Source of the DNA: Desulfomicrobium sp. ZS1
GTDB lineage: Bacteria > Desulfobacterota > Desulfovibrionia > Desulfovibrionales > Desulfomicrobiaceae
Assembly: GCF_024204645.1 (NCBI RefSeq)
Contig: NZ_CP100351.1
Span: 2,480,001 to 2,544,000, forward strand
Length of the DNA stretch: 64,000 bases
Direction of reading: 5' to 3'
Shown here: piece after piece, positions 33,440-43,040 of the stretch
Layout of the letters: each line of letters opens with the position of its first letter
Numbering within the stretch: position 1 is the first letter of the stretch
The notes under the pieces: model-generated
Told to the model about the DNA's origin: nothing
Seen by the model: the letters and a program-made list of their open reading frames with translations, nothing else
Databases searched by the model: none
Made by a program: the position numbers and the translations under genes

Positions 33440-34543
33440 TCAAGCCTGACGTTCACGAAGTGTTTTTGCATAGATAGAAAAAAGTCGGTCCATGCAACGC
33501 TCGATCGTGTATCCATCCACAATTCTGCGCCCCGCATCTGCCAATTTATGATATAAATCAGGATTTTCAAGCAAAACAGAAATTTGAGATGCAATACTCT
33601 CCCCGGAAAAATCACAAATAAGCGACGCTTCGGAACACACTTCGAGCGATGGGACAACTCGGGAGACGACGGCAGGAATTCCGCAATACATGGCCTCCAG
33701 ATGCACATTCCCAAATCCTTCAAAAAGAGATGGCATGGCAAGAATATCCGAACCACGTAAAAATGCCCCCACATCCGTTCTGTACCCCGTCAAAACGACC
33801 CGACCCTTCAACCCCAAATCTGAAACCATTGATTCATAGAGATCGCGCTTGCTCCCTTCCCCAACCAAAACCAGGGAAACATCTTTCCCGGAATCAACAA
33901 GAATCTTCAAAGCCCCGATAAGACCCTCAAAGTTCTTTTGCTCTACATATCTTCCAATACCAATTATAATCTTCCCGCTCAATCCATACATTGTACGCAA
34001 GTTATGCGGCTCAAAATCAAGACGCGATGTATCTATCCCATTGTGCAAAACAAATTTTTTTCTTTTAAATAAATTATGGTCTAAGTCAACAACATGATTT
34101 ACAGCATTTGAAACTGATATATATGACGTAGTGAAATACGACAATAATTTATTAGAAAATCTGCGACTGATTTTTTTTTCTTTTTTTGTATTATGTATAT
34201 GCGTCAATACAGGCACGTGCAGACCTACAGAAGAAATTCTTCCAAAATAATCACCACTGTTATGCATTGTATGTATAATGTCCGGAGAATATTTTTTCAG
34301 TTTTTTTCGAAGAAGAAACGCCGTATCAAGTCGATGTGAAGAAGCTGCAGAATTTTTCTTGCCAATATTTACCACATCCAGACCGGCCCCGTAAAACTCC
34401 GACATCTTCAACCCTGTACCAGAAATGTTGAAAATTTTACATGTGTATGTCTTTGAGTTTTTCATTCGCAGCGCCACGTCAAAAAGCCAATTCTCAACGC
34501 CACCAAAAGGGAGCCCGCCAACAACATACGCGATTTTGATCAT
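33440..34543 (-). CDS. GT4-family glycosyltransferase, AT-rich
   Basis: 367-aa GT-B fold glycosyltransferase. The N-terminus IAYVVGGLPFGGVENWL and the sugar-nucleotide half with KIIIGIGRYVEQKNFEGLI, SLVLVGEGSKRD, VVLTGYRTDVGAFLRGSDILAMPSLFEGFGNVHLEAMYCG and the family E-x7-E site are clear. Start at 34543 has a ggag box 6 bases upstream. Base composition is much more AT-rich than all neighbours and codon use differs (many aaa, tta, ata), indicating recent transfer. Acceptor unknown; no other envelope-sugar genes are adjacent. Confidence 0.92.
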   Translation of the reverse strand: MIKIAYVVGGLPFGGVENWLFDVALRMKNSKTYTCKIFNISGTGLKMSEFYGAGLDVVNIGKKNSAASSHRLDTAFLLRKKLKKYSPDIIHTMHNSGDYFGRISSVGLHVPVLTHIHNTKKEKKISRRFSNKLLSYFTTSYISVSNAVNHVVDLDHNLFKRKKFVLHNGIDTSRLDFEPHNLRTMYGLSGKIIIGIGRYVEQKNFEGLIGALKILVDSGKDVSLVLVGEGSKRDLYESMVSDLGLKGRVVLTGYRTDVGAFLRGSDILAMPSLFEGFGNVHLEAMYCGIPAVVSRVVPSLEVCSEASLICDFSGESIASQISVLLENPDLYHKLADAGRRIVDGYTIERCMDRLFSIYAKTLRERQA

Positions 34544-34830
34544 CACATCTCCGACAGCACGTAACCGCGCCTTGTCATAAATACGCCAAACACCGGCAGC
34601 AACGCATGGAATTCTCGGAAACCTAAAAGCCTATTCAAGATCAAGAAAAACGGGCGCGTGCATACGAACGCATCATGCGTATGCACGGCATACATCAGGA
34701 CTCACGTTCATGAAAAACCCCGTCATTTCTACGATTTCAACAATGCACTGCAACAAATCGCAACCATGTCTTGCCAAACAAGGAACAAGAACGCTATTTT
34801 CCCAGAAAATACAAACTCATGGAGTCCGTC

Positions 34831-37800
34831 ATGACAACCATACGCGAATCCTGGAAAAATCTAATCTGGTGGCAAAAAACCCTCGCCATAACAACCTGCT
34901 GCGTGGCCCTCTACGCTGCCTTCGGATTTCTCCTTCTGCCTCGCATCGCAGGATATGTGCTTGTCGAGAAAGTGGCTCCGGCTTTGAGCCGTCAGATCAG
35001 CGTCGGGGAGATTCGCGTCAATCCTTTCGCCATGACCGCCGATGTCAGCGATTTTGTCATCAGCGAACCTGACAAATCCGGCGAATTTGTCGCTTTCGAC
35101 AGGTTGCACGCCAACCTGGAACTCAGTTCCATCCCGCGTCTGGCCCTGGTCGTGCGCGAGGCGCGAGTGGACGGTCCGCGCATTCATATCCGGCTCGGCT
35201 CGGACGGGCAAACCAATTTTTCCGACCTGACCGCCGGATCCGCCGAGCCGGGAGCCGAAAAACCGGGCGAACCCATGCTCCTGCCCCTTATCGTCGAACC
35301 CTTCACCATCGGCAACGGCACCCTGACCTTCGAAGACCAGGCCAGGGGGGTGAGCCATGTCGTGGATCAGATCCAGTTCAACCTGCCCCGCTTTTCCTCA
35401 CGCAAAAAAGACTGGGAAACCTTCATGACGCCGACCCTGTCGTTCCGGGCCAACGGCGCGCCGTTCAACCTCGAAGGGCGGACCACCCCCTTTTCCAACT
35501 CTCTCAAAACCGAATTTGACTTGAACGTCATCGACCTCGCGCTGCCCCAATACTGGGCCTATGCCATGGCCAGAGAAAATCTCCAGCTTTCCAAAGGCTT
35601 TCTCAACCTGGAGAGCAAGCTGGCTTTTGAACAGTTCGAAGACGCGCTGCCCACCTTTTCCCTGCAGGGCACCATCACGGGACGCGACATCGAACTGGTC
35701 GATGACGGGGAACCCGTGCTCACCGCCGCCAGGACCGAGGTCGTCATGGACGACATCTCCATCCTGAACCTGCGGCTCGGGCTGAGCTCCGTGGTCCTGG
35801 AGCAACCGTATCTGCGCGTCGTGCGCCACAAGGACGGGAGCCTGAACTGGATGCACTACTTCGTGCCCCCGGATGCCCCGGTGGATTCATCAGTCAACGC
35901 CACGGCCCCAAGCACGCCCATAACGCAAAACGCATCCGCCCCAATCACCGTGGAGGACGGCAACATCGCGGAGGGCGATCCCGACGGGGCTAACGCCAAC
36001 ACGACAGTTGCCGCTATGACCGGCAACGCATCCATGAACGAAGCCACGGAAATCGACAACGCCACGGCCGCCAGACGCGACACTGCCAAGACCCTGCTGT
36101 TGCAGGTACCCACAATCCGCCTCGTGGACGGCCGCGTCCACTTCAGGGACGAAACCACCTCTTTCACCAAGGAGATCGAGTCGCTGGACCTGACCATCAC
36201 AGATCTGGACACCTCGCTCAATGCAACCTCTGTGGCCGGACTGCGGATGCGCACTGCTGACGGAGAGGCCATCGACACCAACGCGACTTTTTCCGTTTCA
36301 CCCTTCCGTGTGCTGGCCCTGATCGAAGTCCGGGACCTGGATATTCCTTCCTATGCATCCTATTTCAAGGATGCGCTGCCCCTGACCCTGGCCACGGCCA
36401 AGGCCGACGCCGGTATCCGCTTTGCCATCGATGGCGGGGACAGGGCTTTGCGCCTTGAAGATTCGTCCCTTGAAATTCGCGACCTGATTCTGAAGGCGGC
36501 GGACGGGGCCGGGGAAATCAAGCTCGGCCGTGCGGCTCTGGACAATATTTTCCTGAACCTGGCCGACAACAGCATGCGCACGGGCATGCTGACCCTGGAT
36601 GGAGCGACCGTCTCCACCGCCCTCGACAAAGCGGGCAGGGCAAGGCTGCTGGACGCCATGGGCTCTCCCGCCAAGAAAAAAACCGACTCGTCCGGCCAGA
36701 CGCAATCCGATCCAGCCGCCTGGAATATCGCCATGGCAGGGGCTTCGCTCAAAGGAGTGGATCTGGCGACCGGGGCCAAGGCCGCTCCGACTCCGGTCAG
36801 GGTCTCCTCCCTGCAGGGGGGTCCGGTGGTGGTGGACACAAAAGCGCAATCCGTACAGGTCGGCCCTGTGGAACTGAACCTGGCCGTTGATCTCGTAAGG
36901 CAAGCAAACGGCGACCTGAACCTGGCCAAACTGTTCGCGCCCGGACAGACAGCGTCTGCCAAGACGGCTGCCCCGGCCAAAACTACTGCGCCGGCCTGGG
37001 CGGTGGCCGTGGAGCAGTTTTCCCTGACCGGAACCAGTGTCTCGCTCACAGACCAGACTCTGGCCAAACCCGTGCGCCTGGACCTGGACCAGATCATCCT
37101 CATAGCCAAGAACCTGTCCTCTGACCTCGGCAAGGCCGTCCCCCTGACCCTGTCCTGCCGCGTGGAGGAAACGGGGACAGTGAAAGCCTCCGGCGATATC
37201 GTTCCGGCCACCATGAGCAGCAAGGGCAGCCTCACGCTGTCCAGGATACCCCTGGCCGTCGCCTCGGCCTATGCCGCGGACGTTGCCCTCATCGACATTC
37301 CCGCAGGCAGGCTCGGCGGCAAGCTGGACTGGAGGATGGGCGGCACAACCCGGGACCAGATCTCCGGCTCCCTGCAGGTTGACGGATTGCGGGTCACGGA
37401 AGGCAGGTCACGAACCGAATTGTTCGGCTTTAAAACCCTGGGCGTAAACAGGCTTGCGCTGCAACTCTCCCCCCTTGCATTGAAAATCGCGCAGGTGGAA
37501 CTGGACGAACCGCGAGGCAATTTCGTCATCGACGGGCAGGGCAAAACCAGTCTGGAGCGCATCGCTCCGACCGCCAAGAAAAAGACTCCGGCAAAAACAT
37601 CCGCAAAATCCGAGGGGCTCACAGCCCTTGAAATAGGCGCGGTGAACCTCAAAAAAGGCCGCTTCTCCTTTGCGGACAAATCACTTTCGCCGCAGTTCGA
37701 GTCAGTCGTATTCCCGCTGGATCTGACCGTGACCGGATTCTCCCTGGACCCGGCAAAACGAACGGAGCTGAACCTGACCGCCATCATCGACGGCTCCGCG

Positions 37801-38808
37801 CCCATCACCGCCAAGGGTTGGGTCTCGCCGCTCAAGAGTCCGGTGGAGGCCAGCAGCATCGTGACCCTGCGCAATCTGGATCTGGTCGCGCTGTCGTCGT
37901 ACTCCTCGAAATTCATCGCCTACCCTGTCGCACGCGGTCAGCTGGACTGGGAAATAAACGTGGACACTTCGGAAAACAAACTGTCCATGGGCAACGCCAT
38001 AAAAGCCCGCCAGCTCGAACTGGGCGACAAGGTCGAGTCACCGGACGCAGCCGACGTCCCGATCAAACTGGGCCTGGCCCTCTTGCGGGACATGTCCGGC
38101 AACATCACCATCAACCTTCCGGTCAAGGGCGATTTGACCGATCCGAAATTCAGCATCGGCGGCATCGTCATGCAGGCCTTCCTGGGCCTCATCGTCAAGG
38201 CCATCGCCTCTCCCTTCTCGCTGCTGGCCAGCTTGGTCCCTGACGGGGGCGGCGAAGACTTGAACAAGCTCCCCTTCCCGCCCGGCCTGGCCGTGCCCGC
38301 GCCCGAGGCCATGCAGAACATGCAGGCCCTGGCCGACATTCTAGCCCAGCGCCCGGGGATCAAGATATCCATCCATGGACACTCCGATGCTGCCGCCGAC
38401 CGGCAGGCCCTGGCCGAGAGACAGTTCATGCGCAAGCTGCAGGTCATCAAATTTGATGACCTGCCACGCAGGGAACGGGAAAAGACAACCCTTGAAGAGC
38501 TCGAAATCACGGACGAGGAATACCCGGAACTGCTCTGGGACGCCTACAAGGAAGAACCGGTGGAAAAGGAAAAAGGCGCCTTCGGCATGCACAAGGAAGT
38601 CCCCCGGGAAGTGCAGGAAGCCAAGCTCAGGGAGCTCATCCGCATCACCGACGACGATCTTGTGCGTCTGGCCGCCACCCGGGCGGAGTTTGTGAAGAAT
38701 CACCTCGTGCAGGAGCTCGGCGTGGATGCCGGCCGCATCTTTCTGGGCAAAAGCGGGCCCCAGGCCCTGTCCGGCGCGCACGAGGCGACGGTTGAAATTC
38801 AGCAGTAG
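34831..38808 (+). CDS. giant AsmA-like / DUF748 envelope protein with OmpA-like end
   Basis: 1325 aa with an N-terminal membrane helix (LAITTCCVALYAAFGFLLLP) and a long periplasmic body in repeated DUF748/AsmA-type units (ISVGEIRVNPFAMTADVSDFVISEP, LHANLELSSIPRLALVVREARVDGPRIHI, repeated later as GAVNLKKGRFSFADKSLSP). Such proteins form beta-groove bridges proposed to move phospholipids between membranes. The C-terminal 140 residues have an OmpA-like stretch (ISIHGHSDAAADRQALAERQ). Start at 34831 rests on a ggag box 6 bases before; 34819 is an alternative. Single gene, no partner in the window. Confidence 0.85.
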   Translation: MTTIRESWKNLIWWQKTLAITTCCVALYAAFGFLLLPRIAGYVLVEKVAPALSRQISVGEIRVNPFAMTADVSDFVISEPDKSGEFVAFDRLHANLELSSIPRLALVVREARVDGPRIHIRLGSDGQTNFSDLTAGSAEPGAEKPGEPMLLPLIVEPFTIGNGTLTFEDQARGVSHVVDQIQFNLPRFSSRKKDWETFMTPTLSFRANGAPFNLEGRTTPFSNSLKTEFDLNVIDLALPQYWAYAMARENLQLSKGFLNLESKLAFEQFEDALPTFSLQGTITGRDIELVDDGEPVLTAARTEVVMDDISILNLRLGLSSVVLEQPYLRVVRHKDGSLNWMHYFVPPDAPVDSSVNATAPSTPITQNASAPITVEDGNIAEGDPDGANANTTVAAMTGNASMNEATEIDNATAARRDTAKTLLLQVPTIRLVDGRVHFRDETTSFTKEIESLDLTITDLDTSLNATSVAGLRMRTADGEAIDTNATFSVSPFRVLALIEVRDLDIPSYASYFKDALPLTLATAKADAGIRFAIDGGDRALRLEDSSLEIRDLILKAADGAGEIKLGRAALDNIFLNLADNSMRTGMLTLDGATVSTALDKAGRARLLDAMGSPAKKKTDSSGQTQSDPAAWNIAMAGASLKGVDLATGAKAAPTPVRVSSLQGGPVVVDTKAQSVQVGPVELNLAVDLVRQANGDLNLAKLFAPGQTASAKTAAPAKTTAPAWAVAVEQFSLTGTSVSLTDQTLAKPVRLDLDQIILIAKNLSSDLGKAVPLTLSCRVEETGTVKASGDIVPATMSSKGSLTLSRIPLAVASAYAADVALIDIPAGRLGGKLDWRMGGTTRDQISGSLQVDGLRVTEGRSRTELFGFKTLGVNRLALQLSPLALKIAQVELDEPRGNFVIDGQGKTSLERIAPTAKKKTPAKTSAKSEGLTALEIGAVNLKKGRFSFADKSLSPQFESVVFPLDLTVTGFSLDPAKRTELNLTAIIDGSAPITAKGWVSPLKSPVEASSIVTLRNLDLVALSSYSSKFIAYPVARGQLDWEINVDTSENKLSMGNAIKARQLELGDKVESPDAADVPIKLGLALLRDMSGNITINLPVKGDLTDPKFSIGGIVMQAFLGLIVKAIASPFSLLASLVPDGGGEDLNKLPFPPGLAVPAPEAMQNMQALADILAQRPGIKISIHGHSDAAADRQALAERQFMRKLQVIKFDDLPRREREKTTLEELEITDEEYPELLWDAYKEEPVEKEKGAFGMHKEVPREVQEAKLRELIRITDDDLVRLAATRAEFVKNHLVQELGVDAGRIFLGKSGPQALSGAHEATVEIQQ

Positions 38809-38812
38809 GAAC

Positions 38813-38846
38813 CTTGCGGGGCGCCCTCAAACGGCAGCCCCGCAAG
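38813..38846 (+). terminator. hairpin after the DUF748 gene
   Basis: Perfect 10-bp stem cttgcggggc/gccccgcaag with a 14-base loop just after the stop codon; no T-run follows. Confidence 0.5.
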
Positions 38847-38887
38847 CATCGGTGCGGTCGTGAACGGGATGGGCCTCGGCTTGAATC

Positions 38888-39259
38888 TCATCCTTCGAGG
38901 ATGACCATGGCCACGGCGTTTTCACGGCTGTGGGATAGGGTGATGTGCGCGGTCCGAACCTTCAGGTCCCGGCATCTGAGCTGGGCTTGGTTGTGAAAAA
39001 AGATCAGCGGCTTGCCGAGCGCATCGGAACGGATCTCGATATCCTGGAACGTGATTCCCCCGCTGAAGCCCGTACCCAGGGCCTTGACCGCCGCCTCCTT
39101 GGCCGCGAAGCGGGAGGCCAGAAAAGGAACCGCATTGGCCGGGACAAGGGCCATCTCCGCCGGAGTCAGAATTCGTGAGCTGAATTTATCGCCGAACCGC
39201 GAATACGATCGCGCGATTCTCTCCAACTCCGCAATGTCGACACCCACTCCGATAATCAT
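38888..39259 (-). CDS. acpS: holo-[acyl-carrier-protein] synthase AcpS
   Basis: 123-aa phosphopantetheinyl transferase that activates ACP with CoA. Family motifs are complete: IIGVGVDIAELERIARSYSRFGDKF at the start with the Mg-binding Asp, LASRFAAKEAAVKALGTGF with Glu and Lys of the active site, and HITLSHSRENAVAMVIL at the end. The start MIIGVGVDI at 39259 is the usual one. The gene stands alone here, convergent with the DUF748 gene. Confidence 0.95.
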   Translation of the reverse strand: MIIGVGVDIAELERIARSYSRFGDKFSSRILTPAEMALVPANAVPFLASRFAAKEAAVKALGTGFSGGITFQDIEIRSDALGKPLIFFHNQAQLRCRDLKVRTAHITLSHSRENAVAMVILEG

Positions 39260-39569
39260 ATCCCGCACCACCCATCTGTGTCCCAAGCGTTGAGGCCGTC
39301 TGGCCAAACTCCCCGAAAAAAACATTCCATTGATTGGCGTACCCTGTCGCGACGCACAAAATCATGCGACTACATACCGGGCACATCAACTTCGTTCCTT
39401 GAATCCGCAATATCTCTTTTGTCAAATCAACAGCCAAAGGAAACAATGCGTCCTGGTCCGCAGATTTTCCTCAAAATGCCACGGAATTTCTGAACAGAGG
39501 CGCAAAGGGTTACTGTTACCGGATTTTAAAAAACGGCAAATACGGACAGGCATGACCCGTGTTCTGGCT
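39260..39569. other. intergenic region without a recognisable feature
   Basis: 310 bases between acpS and the flavoprotein gene. Composition is mixed; no coding frame with a start signal and no hairpin with a T-run is seen. Confidence 0.5.
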
Positions 39570-41111
39570 TCACTTCCCCCTGCGCTGCCAGGAAAGCCAG
39601 TATCTGAACAAGGTCTTCACCAGCGGGGTCAATCGGCCCCTGTTGTAGGCATCGGCGACCTGCCGGATGGCTTCGCCTTGGGTCGGATAGGGATGGATGG
39701 TGCTTGCGATCTTGCCAAGGCCCAGGCCGCTGGTCATGGCCAGGGAGATTTCCGAGATCATGTCCCCGGCGTTGCCGGCGACGATTGTCGCGCCCACGAT
39801 CGTGTCGGTGCCCTTGCGCACATGCACGCGCACCAGGCCGTCGGTGTAGCCTTCGAGGATGGCCCGGTCGACCTCGCACAATTCCCGGGTGAAGGTGTCC
39901 ACGGCGATCCCCTTCTCCGCCGCGTCCTTCTCGGTAAGGCCGACGTGGGCGATCTCCGGCTCCGTGTAGGTGCACCAGGGGATGGTCAGGGCGCTGGCCT
40001 TGGCCCGCCCCTTGAACAGGGCGTTGCGCAGGACCGTGCGGGCCATGAAATCGGCGGCGTGCGTGAACTGGAAAGAAGAACAGATGTCCCCGGCGGCAAA
40101 AACATCGGGATTTGTGGTGCGCAGATTGTCGTCGACCTGCACCCCTTTGGCCGAGTACGTCACCCCGGCCTCCTCCAGCCCCAGCCCCTCGACGTTGGGC
40201 TTGCGGCCAACGGCGATGAGCAGTTCGTCGACGACCTCGTCGTAGCTTCCGGCCTTGGAGCCTGCGACCAGACGTATCCTGCCACCTTCGGCAGCCGAGA
40301 CCTTGACCTCCTTGCCGCAGCACAGGAATTTCACGCCATCCTTGAGCAGCGCCTGCCGGACGAACGCTGCGGCGTCCCGGTCCTCCTTGGGCAAGAGGCC
40401 ACGCGAGGACTCGATCAGCAGCACCTCGGACCCGAAACGGGCGAAAGCCTGGGCCATCTCGCAGCCGATGGGCCCCGTCCCGACGACGGCCAGGCGCCGG
40501 GGCAGTTCGGTCAGGGAGAAGACCGTCTCGTTGGTCAGATAGCGGACCTGCTCTAGCCCCTCCATGGGCGGCGCGGCGGCGCGCGCGCCGGTCGCGATGA
40601 CCGCCTTGACGAAATTCAGGCGTTCGCCGCCGACCTCCACGGTATGCGCATCCACAAAACGGCCCGCGCCGAGGAACACGTCCACCCCGAGGTCCCGAAA
40701 GCGCTGCGCGGAATCGTTGGGAGCGATGGAGGCCCGCAGCCTGCGCATGCGCTCCATGACCTGCCCGAAGTCGACGCGGGTCCCGGCCGGCACGTGCACG
40801 CCGAACTCCCCGGCATCGCGCACCGCCGCAGCGGCGCGTCCTGCCCGGAGCAGCGCCTTGGAGGGGACGCATCCGAAGTTCAGGCAGTCGCCCCCGAGAA
40901 AATCACGCTCGATAAGCGCAACTTTGGCCCCCAGCCCAGCAGCCCCGGCCGCGCAGACAAGTCCGGCCGTGCCCGCGCCGATGACCACCAGGTTGTAGCG
41001 GGGTTGCGGCCTGGGGTTGGTCCACTGCGACGGGCGGACATGGGACACGAGGGTCTTGTTATGCACATCCCACGGCTCGATCGTGTTGGAATGACCTGAA
41101 TTTTCGGACAC
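39570..41111 (-). CDS. MerA-like FAD-dependent pyridine nucleotide-disulfide oxidoreductase
   Basis: 513-aa flavoprotein of the mercuric reductase/dihydrolipoamide dehydrogenase group. FAD site NLVVIGAGTAGLVCAAGAA, redox pair DCLNFGCVPSKALL, NAD(P)-binding RLAVVGTGPIGCEMAQAFARFG, FAD-binding NPDVFAAGDIC and dimerisation end IHPYPTQGEAIRQVA. There is no N-terminal HMA domain and no C-terminal Cys pair, both of which real MerA needs for Hg(II); so it probably reduces another disulfide or electron acceptor. Start is the GTG at 41111 after aaggag; the much longer open frame upstream overlaps gnd and is not real. Confidence 0.88.
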   Translation of the reverse strand: MSENSGHSNTIEPWDVHNKTLVSHVRPSQWTNPRPQPRYNLVVIGAGTAGLVCAAGAAGLGAKVALIERDFLGGDCLNFGCVPSKALLRAGRAAAAVRDAGEFGVHVPAGTRVDFGQVMERMRRLRASIAPNDSAQRFRDLGVDVFLGAGRFVDAHTVEVGGERLNFVKAVIATGARAAAPPMEGLEQVRYLTNETVFSLTELPRRLAVVGTGPIGCEMAQAFARFGSEVLLIESSRGLLPKEDRDAAAFVRQALLKDGVKFLCCGKEVKVSAAEGGRIRLVAGSKAGSYDEVVDELLIAVGRKPNVEGLGLEEAGVTYSAKGVQVDDNLRTTNPDVFAAGDICSSFQFTHAADFMARTVLRNALFKGRAKASALTIPWCTYTEPEIAHVGLTEKDAAEKGIAVDTFTRELCEVDRAILEGYTDGLVRVHVRKGTDTIVGATIVAGNAGDMISEISLAMTSGLGLGKIASTIHPYPTQGEAIRQVADAYNRGRLTPLVKTLFRYWLSWQRRGK

Positions 41112-41197
41112 GTTGAAGCTCCTTGCGATGAGATTTTTCCGGCAAGCGCCCATGGCGCAACGCATGTAATGAAATGTGAAACGTGTCGACTCCTTCC

Positions 41198-42655
41198 CTA
41201 AACCTCGTAGGCGGTGGAAGACGTGGATCCCCCGCGCCCTGTCCAGTTGGTATGAAAATGCCGGCCCCTGGGCCGGTCGATTCTTTCGTAGGTATGCGCG
41301 CCGAAATAATCCCGCTGCGCCTGCAGCAGGTTCGCGGGCAGCCTGGCCGAGCGATAGCCGTCGAAATAGGCTAGGCCTGCGGAAAGCGTCGGCATGGGAA
41401 TGCCCCGCAGCGCGCCCGCCGCGACGACCCGCCTCCAGCCCGCCTGGGCATGATGAACCGCATCCGTGAAGAACGGGTCCAGCAGAAGGCTGGCAAGCTT
41501 TGGATCGCGGGTGAAAGCCTTCTCGATGTCGCCAAGAAACACGGAGCGGATGATGCACCCGTTTCTCCACATCCTGGCGATGCCTCCATGGTCCAGGTCC
41601 CAGCCCTCTTCACGGCTCACTGCTCTGAGGATCTGGAAACCCTGCGCGTAGGAGACGATTTTCGAAGCATAGAGCGCCTGCTGGAGATCATCGACCATGC
41701 CGCCCGCTTCGCCTGCGGGCTGAGCAGGCCCCTCCAGAACCCGCGACGCCAGGACGCGCTCGTCCTTGAGCGCGGACAGACTGCGCGCAAAAACCGCCTC
41801 ACCGATCAGGGTCAGGGGCTGCCCGGCCTCCAGGGCGGCGTTCACGGTCCACTTGCCCGTCCCTTTCTGCTGCGCGGAATCAAGAATCAGATCGAGCACG
41901 TACGCGCCGTCCTCATCGCGAAAACAGAGAATTTCGGCAGTAATCTCGATAAGATAGGAATCAAGACGGCCTTTATTCCAGCGGGAGAAGATCTCGTGCA
42001 TCTCCTCGTTCGAGAGCTTTAATCCCTCCTTCATCATCTGATAGACTTCGCAAATGAGCTGCATGTCGGCGTATTCGATGCCGTTGTGCACCATCTTGAC
42101 GAAGTGCCCGGCCCCGCCTGGGCCGACCCATTCGCAGCAGGGCGCCCCGTCCGGGGTCTTCGCGCAGATGCGCTGAAAAATGGGCCGGATGCTGTCCCAG
42201 GCTTCGATGGCGCCTCCGGGCATGATCGAAGGTCCGGTCAAGGCGCCTTCCTCTCCGCCGGAGATGCCGGTCCCGACGAACAGGATTTGCTGGGCCCGCG
42301 CTTCCCGGACGCGGCGGCTGGTGTCCAGATAATGGGAATTTCCCCCATCGATGATGATGTCGCCGGGTTCAAGCAAGGGCATGAGGGATGCCATCAGCGC
42401 GTCCACCGCCTCACCGGCCTTGATCATGCACATGACCTTGCGCGGCCTGGACAGCATTCCGACCAATTCCTTCAGGCTATGGCAGCCGATGATGTTTTTG
42501 TTCGCGCCGCGTCCCGTGACGAACGCATCGACCTTGGCCACGGTGCGATTGAAGCAGGCCACGGTGAAGCCCTTGCCCTCCATGTTGAGCGCAAGATTTT
42601 CCCCCATGACCGCCAGTCCGACCATTCCGATGTCCGCCAACGTATCGCTGCTCAT
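41198..42655 (-). CDS. gnd: 6-phosphogluconate dehydrogenase, decarboxylating
   Basis: 485 aa of the long (about 480) class. NADP site IGMVGLAVMGENLALNMEGKGFTVACFNRT, then VGTGISGGEEGALTGPSIMPGG and the substrate-binding GAGHFVKMVHNGIEYADMQLICE with catalytic Lys and the C-terminal family signature (RDYFGAHTYERID). It makes NADPH and ribulose 5-phosphate in the pentose phosphate pathway. The MerA-like flavoprotein gene is read in the same direction 86 bases downstream; a metabolic link is not obvious. Confidence 0.96.
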   Translation of the reverse strand: MSSDTLADIGMVGLAVMGENLALNMEGKGFTVACFNRTVAKVDAFVTGRGANKNIIGCHSLKELVGMLSRPRKVMCMIKAGEAVDALMASLMPLLEPGDIIIDGGNSHYLDTSRRVREARAQQILFVGTGISGGEEGALTGPSIMPGGAIEAWDSIRPIFQRICAKTPDGAPCCEWVGPGGAGHFVKMVHNGIEYADMQLICEVYQMMKEGLKLSNEEMHEIFSRWNKGRLDSYLIEITAEILCFRDEDGAYVLDLILDSAQQKGTGKWTVNAALEAGQPLTLIGEAVFARSLSALKDERVLASRVLEGPAQPAGEAGGMVDDLQQALYASKIVSYAQGFQILRAVSREEGWDLDHGGIARMWRNGCIIRSVFLGDIEKAFTRDPKLASLLLDPFFTDAVHHAQAGWRRVVAAGALRGIPMPTLSAGLAYFDGYRSARLPANLLQAQRDYFGAHTYERIDRPRGRHFHTNWTGRGGSTSSTAYEV

Positions 42656-43040
42656 CTGCCCTCCGGCTTACGGTTTCGTGTTTGGCCTGCTTGGCTTCAA
42701 TAGCGTAGAGAAGATTGCTGATCACCGCCGGGGCGTCGTGCTCAATGCCTTGATTCAGACACCTGAAACCTGACCAGCGACCGCGTGTGTTGACCGTCTC
42801 CCGGCCAGTCAGATTATCAACATAGAGCGTATCCGAAAAGGCCAGATTTTTGCGGCCGGAGCCGGCCAAAGAGTCCGCTGGGCCTTTCCCCGCTTCCAGC
42901 ATGGTCGTTGGGAATGGAAATCCAGTTCGCCGTCGGCGGAATGGTCTTCGCGCACAGTGGCCACTGCCGTCCGGCAAGATACGGCCCCTGCGCTTCCAAG
43001 TATTTCTAAAATAATGGCGTATTGCAAGGCATGACGGATC
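42656..43040. other. intergenic region without a recognisable feature
   Basis: 385 bases between gnd and ktrA. A 72-residue minus-strand frame here has no ribosome-binding site and odd composition and is not called. Confidence 0.5.

Noticed and set aside
39570-41570. 666-codon form of the MerA-like protein
   Set aside because: The extra N-terminus overlaps the end of gnd and has non-protein-like composition; a GTG with a good ribosome-binding site at 41111 fits.
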